8,684 nt of DNA. Source: an uncultured Atopobium sp. (lineage in GTDB: Bacteria; Actinomycetota; Coriobacteriia; Coriobacteriales; Atopobiaceae). The translations under genes and the position numbers were made by a program. Positions 1 to 7,012 of this stretch are shown here, one piece after another. Positions within the stretch are counted from its first letter, which is position 1; every line of letters starts with the position of its first letter. Under the pieces are notes generated by a model. It made no database searches and was not told where the DNA came from. It was given only the letters and a program-made list of their open reading frames with translations. Location of the stretch: the NCBI GenBank assembly GCA_946647055.1, contig CAMPCT010000081.1, forward strand, positions 1-8,684. The letters run 5' to 3'.

Positions 1-141
1 GTCCCTGGACGGGGCCTTCCATGCCACGCCCTCCTGCCTCCAGTCCGCGTAGTTGCCCGAGCCGCAGGCGTTGTACTCGCCCGCCCTCGTGGTGTAGAGG
101 TGCTCGCTCGTCTTGGTGTTGTACATGCGGTAGATGGGTAC
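1..141 (-). repeat. C-terminal DUF5648 block, copy A (first unit only, cut by window edge)
   Basis: This encodes VPIYRMYNTKTSEHLYTT and the rest of unit 1 up to the window edge (protein residues 934-980). It is clearly homologous at DNA level to 5275-5415 and 3296-3436. Bases 110-138 are identical to 3405-3433 and 5384-5412, a 29-bp match in all three. The continuation to the left should hold units 2 and 3. Confidence 0.85.
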
Positions 142-2940
142 CGTCGAGGGTGCCGAGTCGACGATCTTGAAGGGGACGCTCACCCTGCCGATGAAGTTAC
201 CCCTGCCAATGACCTCGAGCATCGCCTCGCCCACCGCATCGTTGTCGCTGTAGTGCAGGCGATAGTCCTTCCCCTCGACGAGGGTGGTGTTGGCATACGC
301 GAGCTCAATCGCAGGTGTCACCGGGGAGCCGGCGTACGTCACCGGGGCAATCTGCTCGGGGTTCATGTCTGCGGCGGATATCGGTCGCGGCAAGATGACG
401 AAGGCCTTCCTCGTCAGCCCAAACCAGTCGCCCAAAGCCGTCACGGTGACCTTGGCGCCACCGGCATCGACGTTGTCTTGGTAGGTCAGCTCATAGTCGA
501 CCCCCTCCTCGAGGGTCTCCTCCCCCACCCTGACAGTCACGTCGGGTCGCTTCTCGGTGCCATCGTAGAAGATCGGCGGCATGGTATGGACCGTCACCAC
601 GGCGTTCTCGAGGTTGAGGGGAGAGGCGGCATCCATCACCGTGAAGCCCAACCCACTCAGGTCCGTGGTGGACGAGGCCTGGTACAGGCGCGTGTTGCCC
701 GCATTGTCCCGCAGGGTCACGCTGAGTACCATGACGTCACCAATGACGTTGAGGTCGGAAAGGTAGCTCCGCGTGAGGTCGACCGTCGCGGAAAGCCTGC
801 CATCCCCAGCCGGTTGGAGCGACGTGCTTACAGTCTTGCCACCAGCACCCCTGAGACGGACCGTGCCACTGCTCACGCCCGAGACGTCATCCGAGGCACT
901 CAGCGTGAGCACGACCTTGCCACCCTGCCCCACGCGCTTGGGAGTCGCGGACAGCGATTCCAGGTCAAGCTCGGGAGGAGTGGTGTCCGTCGTGCCATAG
1001 ACCTCGAAGTCGGCGCCAGAGAGGTCGACATCAGTACCAGCGAACGAGATCTCGTTCCAGTAGATGTCGCGCGTGCTCAGCGTGCTGAGATGCCAGGGGC
1101 CAGACGGGTCGGTCGCCCGCACGGTATAGCTGCCGTACCACGTGTCCCCGTCATGATCGCCAAGGACGATCTGGCGTTTGACCCCACCTTCCTCGGGCAC
1201 AATATCCCCCCAGAGCGACATCACGCCAGGCACATCCGTCGCCGTGACCGAGAAGGTGATCACATCACCCGCGGTGGCGCGCGCGGGCGTCACGGTGAGG
1301 GTGGAGAGGTCGACCTCGGGAGGCAGGTGATCGTCGTCAATCACGTACTCGAAGTCGAGCATGCTCAGGTCCTGGGCCTCGGGGTCATCAGGATAGTAGT
1401 AGCTGTTCTTCACCGTCGTGACGTTACCGTAGTAGTCCTCGACCTGCAGGATGGGAACACGGTAGATACCGACCTCCTCGGGATAGAGGTACGCCTCTGC
1501 CCACTGCAGGCCATGGGACTCGTCATCGGTTCGATACCATGATGTGAGGTCGAGGTCGTCCAAGGTCTCGGACGGCTCCAGCACCTGGAAGCGAACCTCG
1601 CTGATGCCGTTCTCGTCTCGCGCGTCAAAGTAGTAGGTGGGGGTGCCGTAGCGGGAGACGCTGGGCTCCACGTAGCTGTTCTCAGCACGGAAGGTGGGAG
1701 GCGTCTCGTCAACGATCGTCGGGTAGGACACGGAGAACGCGAGCGCTGGCGCACTCGGGTACGAATCGCCGCCCCAGTACTCCTTGATGTAGGTGCTGAA
1801 GATATTGCCCTCGTTGTCGACGAGCGTGATCTGGCGGGGTACCCAATCGCCGGAGATGCGAGCCATGAACGTGCCCATCCACGTGCCATCTCCCGCGTCG
1901 GCAAGTTCGACGGCGGTCCTTTCCGCCTGCCTATCGAACTCGACCGTCACGGACTTGAGGCCGTTGGTTGCCGAGACGGGCACGGCGATCGTCACGTTGG
2001 TCCCCCGCTCGAGCTCTGCGTCGGAGGGGGTGCGCGTGGCACTCTCGAGATCGTACGTGAAGAGGTCCTCGGCAGACGGCACATCATAGATCTCGAAGTC
2101 GCCACCGCCCAGGTTCTCCGAGTAGGTCGATCCGTACGCCTCGTTGCCCATGTCGTCATAGCTGAAGGTGTGATCGACCCGCCATGTGCCGACATTCATG
2201 CCGGCCGTCACGACGAAGCTGGCAGAGAAGTGGCCAGGCTCGGTCTCGGTGAGGTGAATGACCTCGTGCGGGTAGTTGTTGTAGTAGACATAGATGCCCG
2301 CATCGGGATTCTCGGACATCCCAAAGTCATCGTACGCCTCGGCGGAGATGGTGACGGTGTCGCCCACCGTCGCACGCTTGGGCGTGGCCTGGAGCGACTC
2401 GTACGCGACCACCGGAGGGGTGACGTCGCCCTCGTCGGACATCACCCGGAAGCCAAACGCAGAGAGGTCCCGTGCGAAGTATCCGTTGGCGGAGGAGGCG
2501 TAGGGCGAGTACCGGCCGCCCTCCTGGCCGATGGCGACATCCGGCCAGGTACCCTTTGGCAGGGAGTAGTACGCAAACAGGCTGATAAGATGCCAGTCGC
2601 CTCCAGGCATGCCGGCATAGACGGGAAGTGTGCCCGCATAGGTGCCGTCACCGTCGGGGTCCGTGAGATCCACCGACATGATGATCCCATCGTCAGAAAT
2701 GGCAAACCCCATGGTAATGACCTTGGCGCCACCCTCGCAGGCGACCGCGACCTCCACCTCGTCACCGACCCTCACCACCGCAGGGCCGATCTCGATGTCG
2801 TCGAGCTCGAGTCTGAAGCCAAAGGGCTCGAAGATCGCCGGCGAGGTGTCACCGGCGGCGAGCGCGGTGGCCGGAGCGAGCGCGCATGAGACGAAGAGCA
2901 TGAGAACCGCAGCAAGCACGCGCCTGACAAGTGATTTCAT
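1..2940 (-). CDS. Secreted multi-domain Ig-like repeat protein with C-terminal DUF5648 block (3' end missing)
   Basis: I translated 980 open codons from the ATG at 2938-2940; no stop is reached before base 1, so the C-terminus lies outside the window. A GGGGGA ribosome binding site sits 5 bases upstream. Residues 1-30 are a signal peptide (basic start, hydrophobic core, end ATALAA-GD); the Cys at 19 follows Phe-Val-Ser, a poor lipobox. Six related beta-sandwich-like units follow (about 36-169, 172-286, 295-406, 412-537, 539-648, 654-769). Many open with T/LPP and 'ATPKRA..GD' or similar, carry a turn such as DGDGTY or GDGTW in the middle, and end in an aromatic-rich strand (FGFRVM, DFEIYD, DFEVYG, LGFTVM). 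Two shorter Ig-like repeats (about 775-852 and 855-927) contain 'EGVDYELTY' and 'EGKDYRLHY'. The first DUF5648 unit starts at 934 and is cut at 980. By comparison with its neighbours about 95 residues are missing, giving roughly 1,075 in all. The role is probably cell-surface display or adhesion (inference); no catalytic motif was seen. It lies 55 bp behind the next gene and may share its transcript. Confidence 0.9.
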   Translation of the reverse strand, partial: MKSLVRRVLAAVLMLFVSCALAPATALAAGDTSPAIFEPFGFRLELDDIEIGPAVVRVGDEVEVAVACEGGAKVITMGFAISDDGIIMSVDLTDPDGDGTYAGTLPVYAGMPGGDWHLISLFAYYSLPKGTWPDVAIGQEGGRYSPYASSANGYFARDLSAFGFRVMSDEGDVTPPVVAYESLQATPKRATVGDTVTISAEAYDDFGMSENPDAGIYVYYNNYPHEVIHLTETEPGHFSASFVVTAGMNVGTWRVDHTFSYDDMGNEAYGSTYSENLGGGDFEIYDVPSAEDLFTYDLESATRTPSDAELERGTNVTIAVPVSATNGLKSVTVEFDRQAERTAVELADAGDGTWMGTFMARISGDWVPRQITLVDNEGNIFSTYIKEYWGGDSYPSAPALAFSVSYPTIVDETPPTFRAENSYVEPSVSRYGTPTYYFDARDENGISEVRFQVLEPSETLDDLDLTSWYRTDDESHGLQWAEAYLYPEEVGIYRVPILQVEDYYGNVTTVKNSYYYPDDPEAQDLSMLDFEYVIDDDHLPPEVDLSTLTVTPARATAGDVITFSVTATDVPGVMSLWGDIVPEEGGVKRQIVLGDHDGDTWYGSYTVRATDPSGPWHLSTLSTRDIYWNEISFAGTDVDLSGADFEVYGTTDTTPPELDLESLSATPKRVGQGGKVVLTLSASDDVSGVSSGTVRLRGAGGKTVSTSLQPAGDGRLSATVDLTRSYLSDLNVIGDVMVLSVTLRDNAGNTRLYQASSTTDLSGLGFTVMDAASPLNLENAVVTVHTMPPIFYDGTEKRPDVTVRVGEETLEEGVDYELTYQDNVDAGGAKVTVTALGDWFGLTRKAFVILPRPISAADMNPEQIAPVTYAGSPVTPAIELAYANTTLVEGKDYRLHYSDNDAVGEAMLEVIGRGNFIGRVSVPFKIVDSAPSTVPIYRMYNTKTSEHLYTTRAGEYNACGSGNYADWRQEGVAWKAPSRD

Positions 2941-2951
2941 GGTTTCCCCCT

Positions 2952-2989
2952 GCACTATGTGATAGGATGCGCCGCCACGGGGCACCCCG
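2952..2989 (-). other. Short intergenic spacer with small dyads; no independent promoter or terminator seen
   Basis: The 55-bp gap between the two leftmost genes holds a 5-bp inverted repeat, CGGGG-CA-CCCCG (2978-2989), without a following T-run, so it is not a convincing intrinsic terminator. Bases 2952-2970 contain GCAC-T-ATGTGAT, similar to GCAC-ATC-ATGTGAT upstream of the preceding gene (4884-4897). The ribosome binding site of the downstream gene lies at 2946-2951. Readthrough from the upstream gene is the simplest reading. Confidence 0.35.
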
Positions 2990-2995
2990 CTCGTC

Positions 2996-4831
2996 CTACT
3001 GCTTGTAGCCATAGAAGCCGATGCCCTCGTCGCGCCACCCGTGGTCGTTCACCAGGGCATCGCGCTCGCCGGCGCTGGTGGTGTAGTGGTGCTGGCCACG
3101 CTTGAGCCGGCCGTTGTAGACGCGGTAGACCGGGATGTTGCCCGGGTTGGCCTTGTCGGCGCTGTGGAACGCGATTCCCTCGTCGCGCCAGTCACCGCCG
3201 GCGAGGAGCTTGTCACGCTCGCCCTTGCTCGTGGTGTAGTGATGGTCGCCGCTCTTCATGTTGTACAGGCGGTAGACCGGCGTGGCACCGTAGTCGTCCT
3301 TGCCAGGCGCGATCCATGCCACGCCCTCGGCGTTCCAGTCCACGTAGTTGCCGGTACCGCACATGCCGTATTCCTTGGCGTTGGTGGTGTAGAGGTGCTC
3401 CGAGGTCTTGGTGTTGTACATGCGGTAGATGGGCACGGCCGCACCCTTGACGATCGAGAAGTACGCCTTCTTCGAGCCCGTGAAGTTGCCCTTGCCGGTG
3501 GCTATCACCTGCGCGTTGAGGGTGACGTAGGTGTTCTCGGCATAGCTCAGCGTGTAGTCGGTGCCCTCCTTGAGCTTCTTGCCATTGAACGTGATGGTGG
3601 GCTTGGGCTCTGCGACCCCACCCACCAGGTGCGCCGGCAGCATCTCGTCGATGACGGCGCTGGAGATGTTAGCGGGCACGATCTCGTAGTGGATCGTGGC
3701 GGTGCCACCATAGGGACTGGTGTCGGCGTTGGTGCAGCTGACCACGACCGTCTTGATGCCCACGTTCGTGTAGTCGGAGTCCGGCCATGAGATGGTGTAG
3801 TCGGTTCCCTGCTTGGGTCCTGACGAGAAGGTCGGGGCAAGCTTCCGCTCGCTTCCAGCGTAGGTCACGTCGGGAGGCTCCGTGAAGTAGCTGGTGATGG
3901 GACGACGGCGCTGCCACCTGACGAACGTGGTGGCACCGCTGCCGTCATAGAAGCGGTAGAAGCCGTCGACGTTGCCTGCCGCACCCCTGTAGTCGCGCGA
4001 GCTCTGGAACGGGCGTCCGCTCTTGATGGTCACGGTCTGGTTCCACCCGTTGGCTTCCATGGTGAGGGGGCGCTCAGCCGTCGTATAGATGCCGTCAAGC
4101 TGCGGCCCCGCGCCAGACCCATCCAGATAGACGCTCTTGCTGGAGCTCACGTGGAGGTGGCCGGCATTCGAGGCGAAGTACAGGCAGGCTCCGCGGGGGT
4201 TGTTCGTTGCCGTCGTCCCGCAGGTCACGTTGAGCGAAGCGCTGTCTTGGACGATGACGTTGCCTTCTTCCGACCGCACGCCCCAGACGCCATAGTAATA
4301 TGTGGTGCTCGCCGAGGAGGCTGTGTGTCTGACGTTGACGTTAACGGTGCAGCTGCCCGCGAAGACGACGTTGCCGCCGGCGTAGATGCCACGGACGCAG
4401 TAGTCCCTGTTGCTCTGCGTGCCGTTGATGGTGAGGGTGCCGCTCCCGATGAACTTGATGGAACGCTGCGCGTCACGACCATCGGACTCGTAGTAATTAG
4501 TAATCACGCTGAAGGACTTGTCTTCGGACGAAGTGATTGGCGTGGAACGCGTGAGTGTATTGGTTCCCACGAGGCGGATGGTCATGTCATAGGCACCGTT
4601 CTTGTTCATATCGATGCTCTCGCCCGTGTAGTTGTTGAGCGTGAGCACGCCACTGCTTTCGTCCCAAGACAGCCCCGTGGGTAGGTCGGAGGTGTTGTAG
4701 TAGGTAGTTCCGTTGATCTTGACGTCCGAGAGCTTTGGCTTCTCGCCTGCCAGCGCGCTCGCGGGCAAGGCGAGAAGGACGACGAGGAAGGCCGCCAGGG
4801 CGACGGCAACGATGCGGGCGGCTCTTCTCAT
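2996..4831 (-). CDS. Secreted protein: beta-helix-like domain, two Ig-like repeats, triple DUF5648 C-terminus
   Basis: This is a 611-residue protein whose start is fixed by a perfect AGGAGG five bases before the ATG (4829-4831). Residues 1-29 form a signal peptide ending ASALA-GE. Residues about 35-275 are rich in short strands with Gly/Asn/Thr turns (GVLTLNNYTG, IKFIGSGTLTINGT, GIYAGGNVVFAGS, GNVIVQDSASLNV), the look of a right-handed beta-helix. They recall the calcium- and polysaccharide-binding Cthe_2159 family, but that match is by eye only. Residues about 317-384 and 390-462 are two Ig-like repeats with 'QGTDYTISW' and 'EGTDYTLSY...GKGNFTG', common in surface proteins of Firmicutes and Coriobacteriia. 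Residues 466-611 are three DUF5648 units. No LPXTG motif or terminal membrane helix follows; the protein ends GFYGYKQ. It is probably an extracellular, perhaps glycan-binding, surface protein (inference). Its neighbours on both sides share the C-terminal block. Confidence 0.93.
   Translation of the reverse strand: MRRAARIVAVALAAFLVVLLALPASALAGEKPKLSDVKINGTTYYNTSDLPTGLSWDESSGVLTLNNYTGESIDMNKNGAYDMTIRLVGTNTLTRSTPITSSEDKSFSVITNYYESDGRDAQRSIKFIGSGTLTINGTQSNRDYCVRGIYAGGNVVFAGSCTVNVNVRHTASSASTTYYYGVWGVRSEEGNVIVQDSASLNVTCGTTATNNPRGACLYFASNAGHLHVSSSKSVYLDGSGAGPQLDGIYTTAERPLTMEANGWNQTVTIKSGRPFQSSRDYRGAAGNVDGFYRFYDGSGATTFVRWQRRRPITSYFTEPPDVTYAGSERKLAPTFSSGPKQGTDYTISWPDSDYTNVGIKTVVVSCTNADTSPYGGTATIHYEIVPANISSAVIDEMLPAHLVGGVAEPKPTITFNGKKLKEGTDYTLSYAENTYVTLNAQVIATGKGNFTGSKKAYFSIVKGAAVPIYRMYNTKTSEHLYTTNAKEYGMCGTGNYVDWNAEGVAWIAPGKDDYGATPVYRLYNMKSGDHHYTTSKGERDKLLAGGDWRDEGIAFHSADKANPGNIPVYRVYNGRLKRGQHHYTTSAGERDALVNDHGWRDEGIGFYGYKQ
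2999..3436 (-). repeat. C-terminal DUF5648 block, copy B (three units)
   Basis: This encodes residues 466-611 as three units of about 50 residues. Each follows the pattern Y-R-x-Y-N, then H-x-Y-T-T, a Glu, and W-x-x-E-G-[VI]-[AG]-[FW]. Unit 1 (466-517) is distinct: it holds a lone Cys in 'MCGTGNY' and ends EGVAW. Unit 2 (about 518-563) has 'SGDHHYTTS'. Unit 3 (about 566-611) has the longer 'NGRLKRGQHHYTTS'. DUF5648 is a repeat family of unknown function. Confidence 0.88.
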
Positions 4832-4867
4832 GGCGACCTCCTGGATGCGGCACAGACATACAGTATG

Positions 4868-4899
4868 AATATACGGAATGCCAGCACATCATGTGATGC
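4868..4899 (-). promoter_or_regulatory. Putative promoter and overlapping dyad upstream of the beta-helix gene
   Basis: The 158-bp gap (4832-4989) contains TATATT on the minus strand (4868-4873), a fair -10 box lying about 35 bases before the start codon. The region 17-18 bases further upstream has no good -35 hexamer. Instead it holds a dyad, read on plus as CATCA-TG-TGATG (4887-4898), where a -35 would lie. That arrangement could suit a regulated promoter, but both elements are weak. A run of six A (minus strand, 4911-4916) is not preceded by a clear stem, so I do not call a terminator for the upstream gene. The rest of the gap shows nothing recognisable. Confidence 0.28.
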
Positions 4900-4989
4900 A
4901 AGAGCGCACCTTTTTTGGGCGAGCGGCGCCGACAGCCTGACGGCTACCGCAGCATACGGCACCCAAGAGGTCCCGTCGCAGGGAGCTGC

Positions 4990-6858
4990 CTACTTGCTGA
5001 TGGCGTGGAAGCCGACTCCTTCGTCGCGCCAGCCGTTGTTGGCCACCAGCGAGTCACGCTCGACGGCGGACTTGGTGTAGTGGTGCTGGCCCCGCTTGAG
5101 CCGACCGTTGTAGACGCGGTAGATGGGGACTTCGCCCCCGCTGTAGAAGGCAATGCCCTCGTCACGCCAGTCACCGCTCGCCAGCAGCTTGTTCTTCTCG
5201 CCCGTGCTCGTGGTGTAGTGGTGGTCGCCACTCCTCAGGTTGTAGAGACGATACACCGGTTTGGCCCCCGAATGGTCCTTGGACGGCGCACGCCATGCCA
5301 CACCCTCCTGCTTCCAGTCGGCGTAGTTGCCGCTGCCACAGGCGTTGTACTCACCGATGCGCGTGGTGTAGAGGTGCTCCGACGTCTTGGTGTTGTACAT
5401 GCGGTAGATGGGGACGGAGGTCGTCTTGAACCTGAAGGTGAGCGAGCTGTAGTAGAAGCCGTCGGGGTTGCGCATGGAGGCCACGTAGCGGTCGGTGCCC
5501 GTGACCTTGAAGGTCTTGTCGCCCTCCACGCTGTTCGTTGGGGCGACGGTGAATGTAGCCAGCATGCTGTCGCCAAAGAAGTCGTCGGGGTCATACTCGA
5601 ACCCCAGAACGACATCCGGGCTACCGTCCCTGTCGAGGTCGTACGCCCCCTCGTTCTCGGTCGGAACCGCGACCGTCCCCCTTTCCTCGAGCATCCGGAG
5701 GACGCCCCACGACGCCCTGATGACGCGAAGCTCGTCCATCACGCTGTCGTGGAGGACGGCGCTCCCGCCGGTCAGGTCGATGGTGTAGGCCCCCAGGTCC
5801 CCGTTCACCGCGTTGAACGGGATGTGCCGGCTGTAGCAGAGGTAGGGCACGCTGCTGTTCGGCGTCTCGACGGCGTGATAGGCATCGTCAAGCGCGTAGC
5901 CCGTGATGACGAGACCATTCGAGCAATTGTCGAACGCGTCCTCGTAGACGGCGGTCTGGGCGCCCTCGAACGTGACGCTGACCAACGACGAGCACTTGTA
6001 GAACGCATTGCTCTCGATCATCGTCACGCTCGCGGGAATGGTGACGCTCGTGAGGGAGGTGCACTCCCTGAAGGCCATGTAGCCGATATGGGTGAGGTCG
6101 CTCGGCAGCGTCGCCGACTTGAGGTTCGTCATGAAGTTGAACGCATGGTCACCAATGCTCGTGACACCAAACTCGACGTCGACGGCCGTCACCTGGTCGC
6201 GAATCTCATACCAGGGGCTCCCAGTATAGCCACTGCCCTCCGGGATGAACGAGTCTTGCGAGGGGTAGAGGGGGGAGACGGTGAGCGTGCCGTCGATGCC
6301 CAGCGTCCACTGGATGTTCTCGTAGCTCCGATTGATCGTGTCCCAGGAGCGAATGAGCTTGATGTCTGGGTTCGTGAGGAATCCGTTGCCAGTCTTGCTG
6401 ACTTTGTTGCTGGCAATGAAGGCATCCCATTCGGCCTGGGTGCCATCCCACACCACGTACTTGAGCGTCACGCAGTTAAGGAAGGCGTTCGCACCTATCG
6501 AGGTGACCGTGCGGGGGATGGCGATGATCCTGAGCTTGCTGCAGTCAAAGAAGGCATAGCTGCCGATGGAGGTGACGCCTTCGCCGAGGTCGGCGTACAT
6601 GAAGTCCGAGCGGATGCTGTGCCAGGGACGACTGCTGCAGTTCCCGGAATTCCACGTATACATGTCACCCGTGCCCGAGGCATTGATCTTGTCGATGGAC
6701 AGCACCATCGGGTCACCGCCAAACTGGGTGCTTAGGTTATTCCCGCAGTTGGGCAGGCTGTCCCCCGCGCGTGCCGTGCCGGGGCAAAGGGCGACCCCGC
6801 CAACGACGAGCAGCAGTGCCGCAAAGACGAGCGCGAGCTTACGTGCGATGTCCCTCAT
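4990..6858 (-). CDS. Secreted BspA-type leucine-rich-repeat protein with triple DUF5648 C-terminus
   Basis: This is a 622-residue protein; GGAGG lies five bases before the ATG (6856-6858). Residues 1-31 are a signal peptide ending ARA-GD. Two LRR_5 (BspA/TpLRR) blocks follow. Block 1 is at about 79-135 (PWHSIR, then GVTSIGSYAFFDCSKL and a second repeat). Block 2 is at about 215-312 (PWYEIR, then GVTSIGDHAF and three more repeats of the form xxxIxxxAFxxCxxL). Each block is preceded by its own cap with Trp and a 'SPWYEIR'-like motif. Residues about 350-480 form a domain I do not recognise, with an acidic loop D-L-D-R-D-G-S-P-D (407-415) like an EF-hand-type or thrombospondin-3-type calcium site. 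Residues 482-622 are three DUF5648 units. There is no LPXTG signal or terminal helix. BspA-type LRR proteins of oral and gut bacteria often bind host matrix proteins or other bacteria; adhesion here is inference. It is the first gene of a set of three surface-protein genes on one strand. Confidence 0.94.
   Translation of the reverse strand: MRDIARKLALVFAALLLVVGGVALCPGTARAGDSLPNCGNNLSTQFGGDPMVLSIDKINASGTGDMYTWNSGNCSSRPWHSIRSDFMYADLGEGVTSIGSYAFFDCSKLRIIAIPRTVTSIGANAFLNCVTLKYVVWDGTQAEWDAFIASNKVSKTGNGFLTNPDIKLIRSWDTINRSYENIQWTLGIDGTLTVSPLYPSQDSFIPEGSGYTGSPWYEIRDQVTAVDVEFGVTSIGDHAFNFMTNLKSATLPSDLTHIGYMAFRECTSLTSVTIPASVTMIESNAFYKCSSLVSVTFEGAQTAVYEDAFDNCSNGLVITGYALDDAYHAVETPNSSVPYLCYSRHIPFNAVNGDLGAYTIDLTGGSAVLHDSVMDELRVIRASWGVLRMLEERGTVAVPTENEGAYDLDRDGSPDVVLGFEYDPDDFFGDSMLATFTVAPTNSVEGDKTFKVTGTDRYVASMRNPDGFYYSSLTFRFKTTSVPIYRMYNTKTSEHLYTTRIGEYNACGSGNYADWKQEGVAWRAPSKDHSGAKPVYRLYNLRSGDHHYTTSTGEKNKLLASGDWRDEGIAFYSGGEVPIYRVYNGRLKRGQHHYTKSAVERDSLVANNGWRDEGVGFHAISK
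4993..5415 (-). repeat. C-terminal DUF5648 block, copy C (three units)
   Basis: This encodes residues 482-622: unit 1 with the lone Cys ('NACGSGNY'), unit 2 with 'SGDHHYTTS' and unit 3 with 'NGRLKRGQHHYTKS'. Unit by unit it matches copy B far better than its own units match each other, so the triple had formed before the genes were duplicated. The linker between units 2 and 3 (SGGE) is shorter than in copy B. Confidence 0.88.
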
Positions 6859-6955
6859 GACAGCCTCCCATCCCTGGCCACAAGCCGGCGATGCCCCCTA
6901 GGGGAGACACCCGGCCCCAAGAAGCGACTGTGCCCCCGCCTCGAGGCCATTCTAC

Positions 6956-6993
6956 GATATAAGGCACGACAGGGGCATTGTCCGCAACGACAG
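6956..6993 (-). promoter_or_regulatory. Putative promoter of the surface-protein cluster, with a direct repeat
   Basis: The 154-bp gap between hemW and the LRR gene has its only A+T-rich patch at 6949-6962. On the minus strand this reads TTATATCGTAGAAT, which can supply a -10 box (TTATAT, 6957-6962). CGGACA (6979-6984) would be a -35 with a 16-base spacer. The heptamer CTGTCGT occurs twice (6966-6972 and 6987-6993), 21 bp apart, i.e. two helical turns, which could be a regulator site. Two 10-bp palindromes lie in the presumed leader: GCCTCGAGGC (6938-6947) and CCCCTAGGGG (6895-6904). No T-run follows either, so neither is a good terminator for hemW. Confidence 0.3.
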
Positions 6994-7012
6994 CGAGCTC
7001 TTGCCCGTGAGG

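Noticed and set aside
100..1542. A 480-codon open frame on the plus strand
   Set aside because: It lies wholly antisense to the Ig-like gene, whose minus frame translates into clear repeats. The plus-frame product is Arg/Val/His-rich without any recognisable motif, a usual artefact of G+C-biased third positions.
2870..2940. Lipoprotein signal in the Ig-like protein
   Set aside because: Cys19 is preceded by Phe-Val-Ser rather than a lipobox, and a good signal peptidase I site (ATALAA-GD) follows.
2978..2989. Intrinsic terminator after the beta-helix gene
   Set aside because: The stem is only 5 bp with a 2-base loop and no T-run follows.
4905..4935. Intrinsic terminator around the T6/A6 run
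   Set aside because: No stable stem directly precedes the run on either strand; the flanking GC stretches pair only imperfectly.
4915..6735. A 606-codon open frame on the plus strand
   Set aside because: It is antisense to the LRR/DUF5648 gene. The minus frame has a signal peptide, a ribosome binding site and known domains, whereas the plus product has biased composition and no domain.
4990..6858. Phase-variable surface gene by simple-sequence repeats
   Set aside because: I saw no homopolymer or short tandem repeat long enough for slippage in the three surface genes or their promoters.
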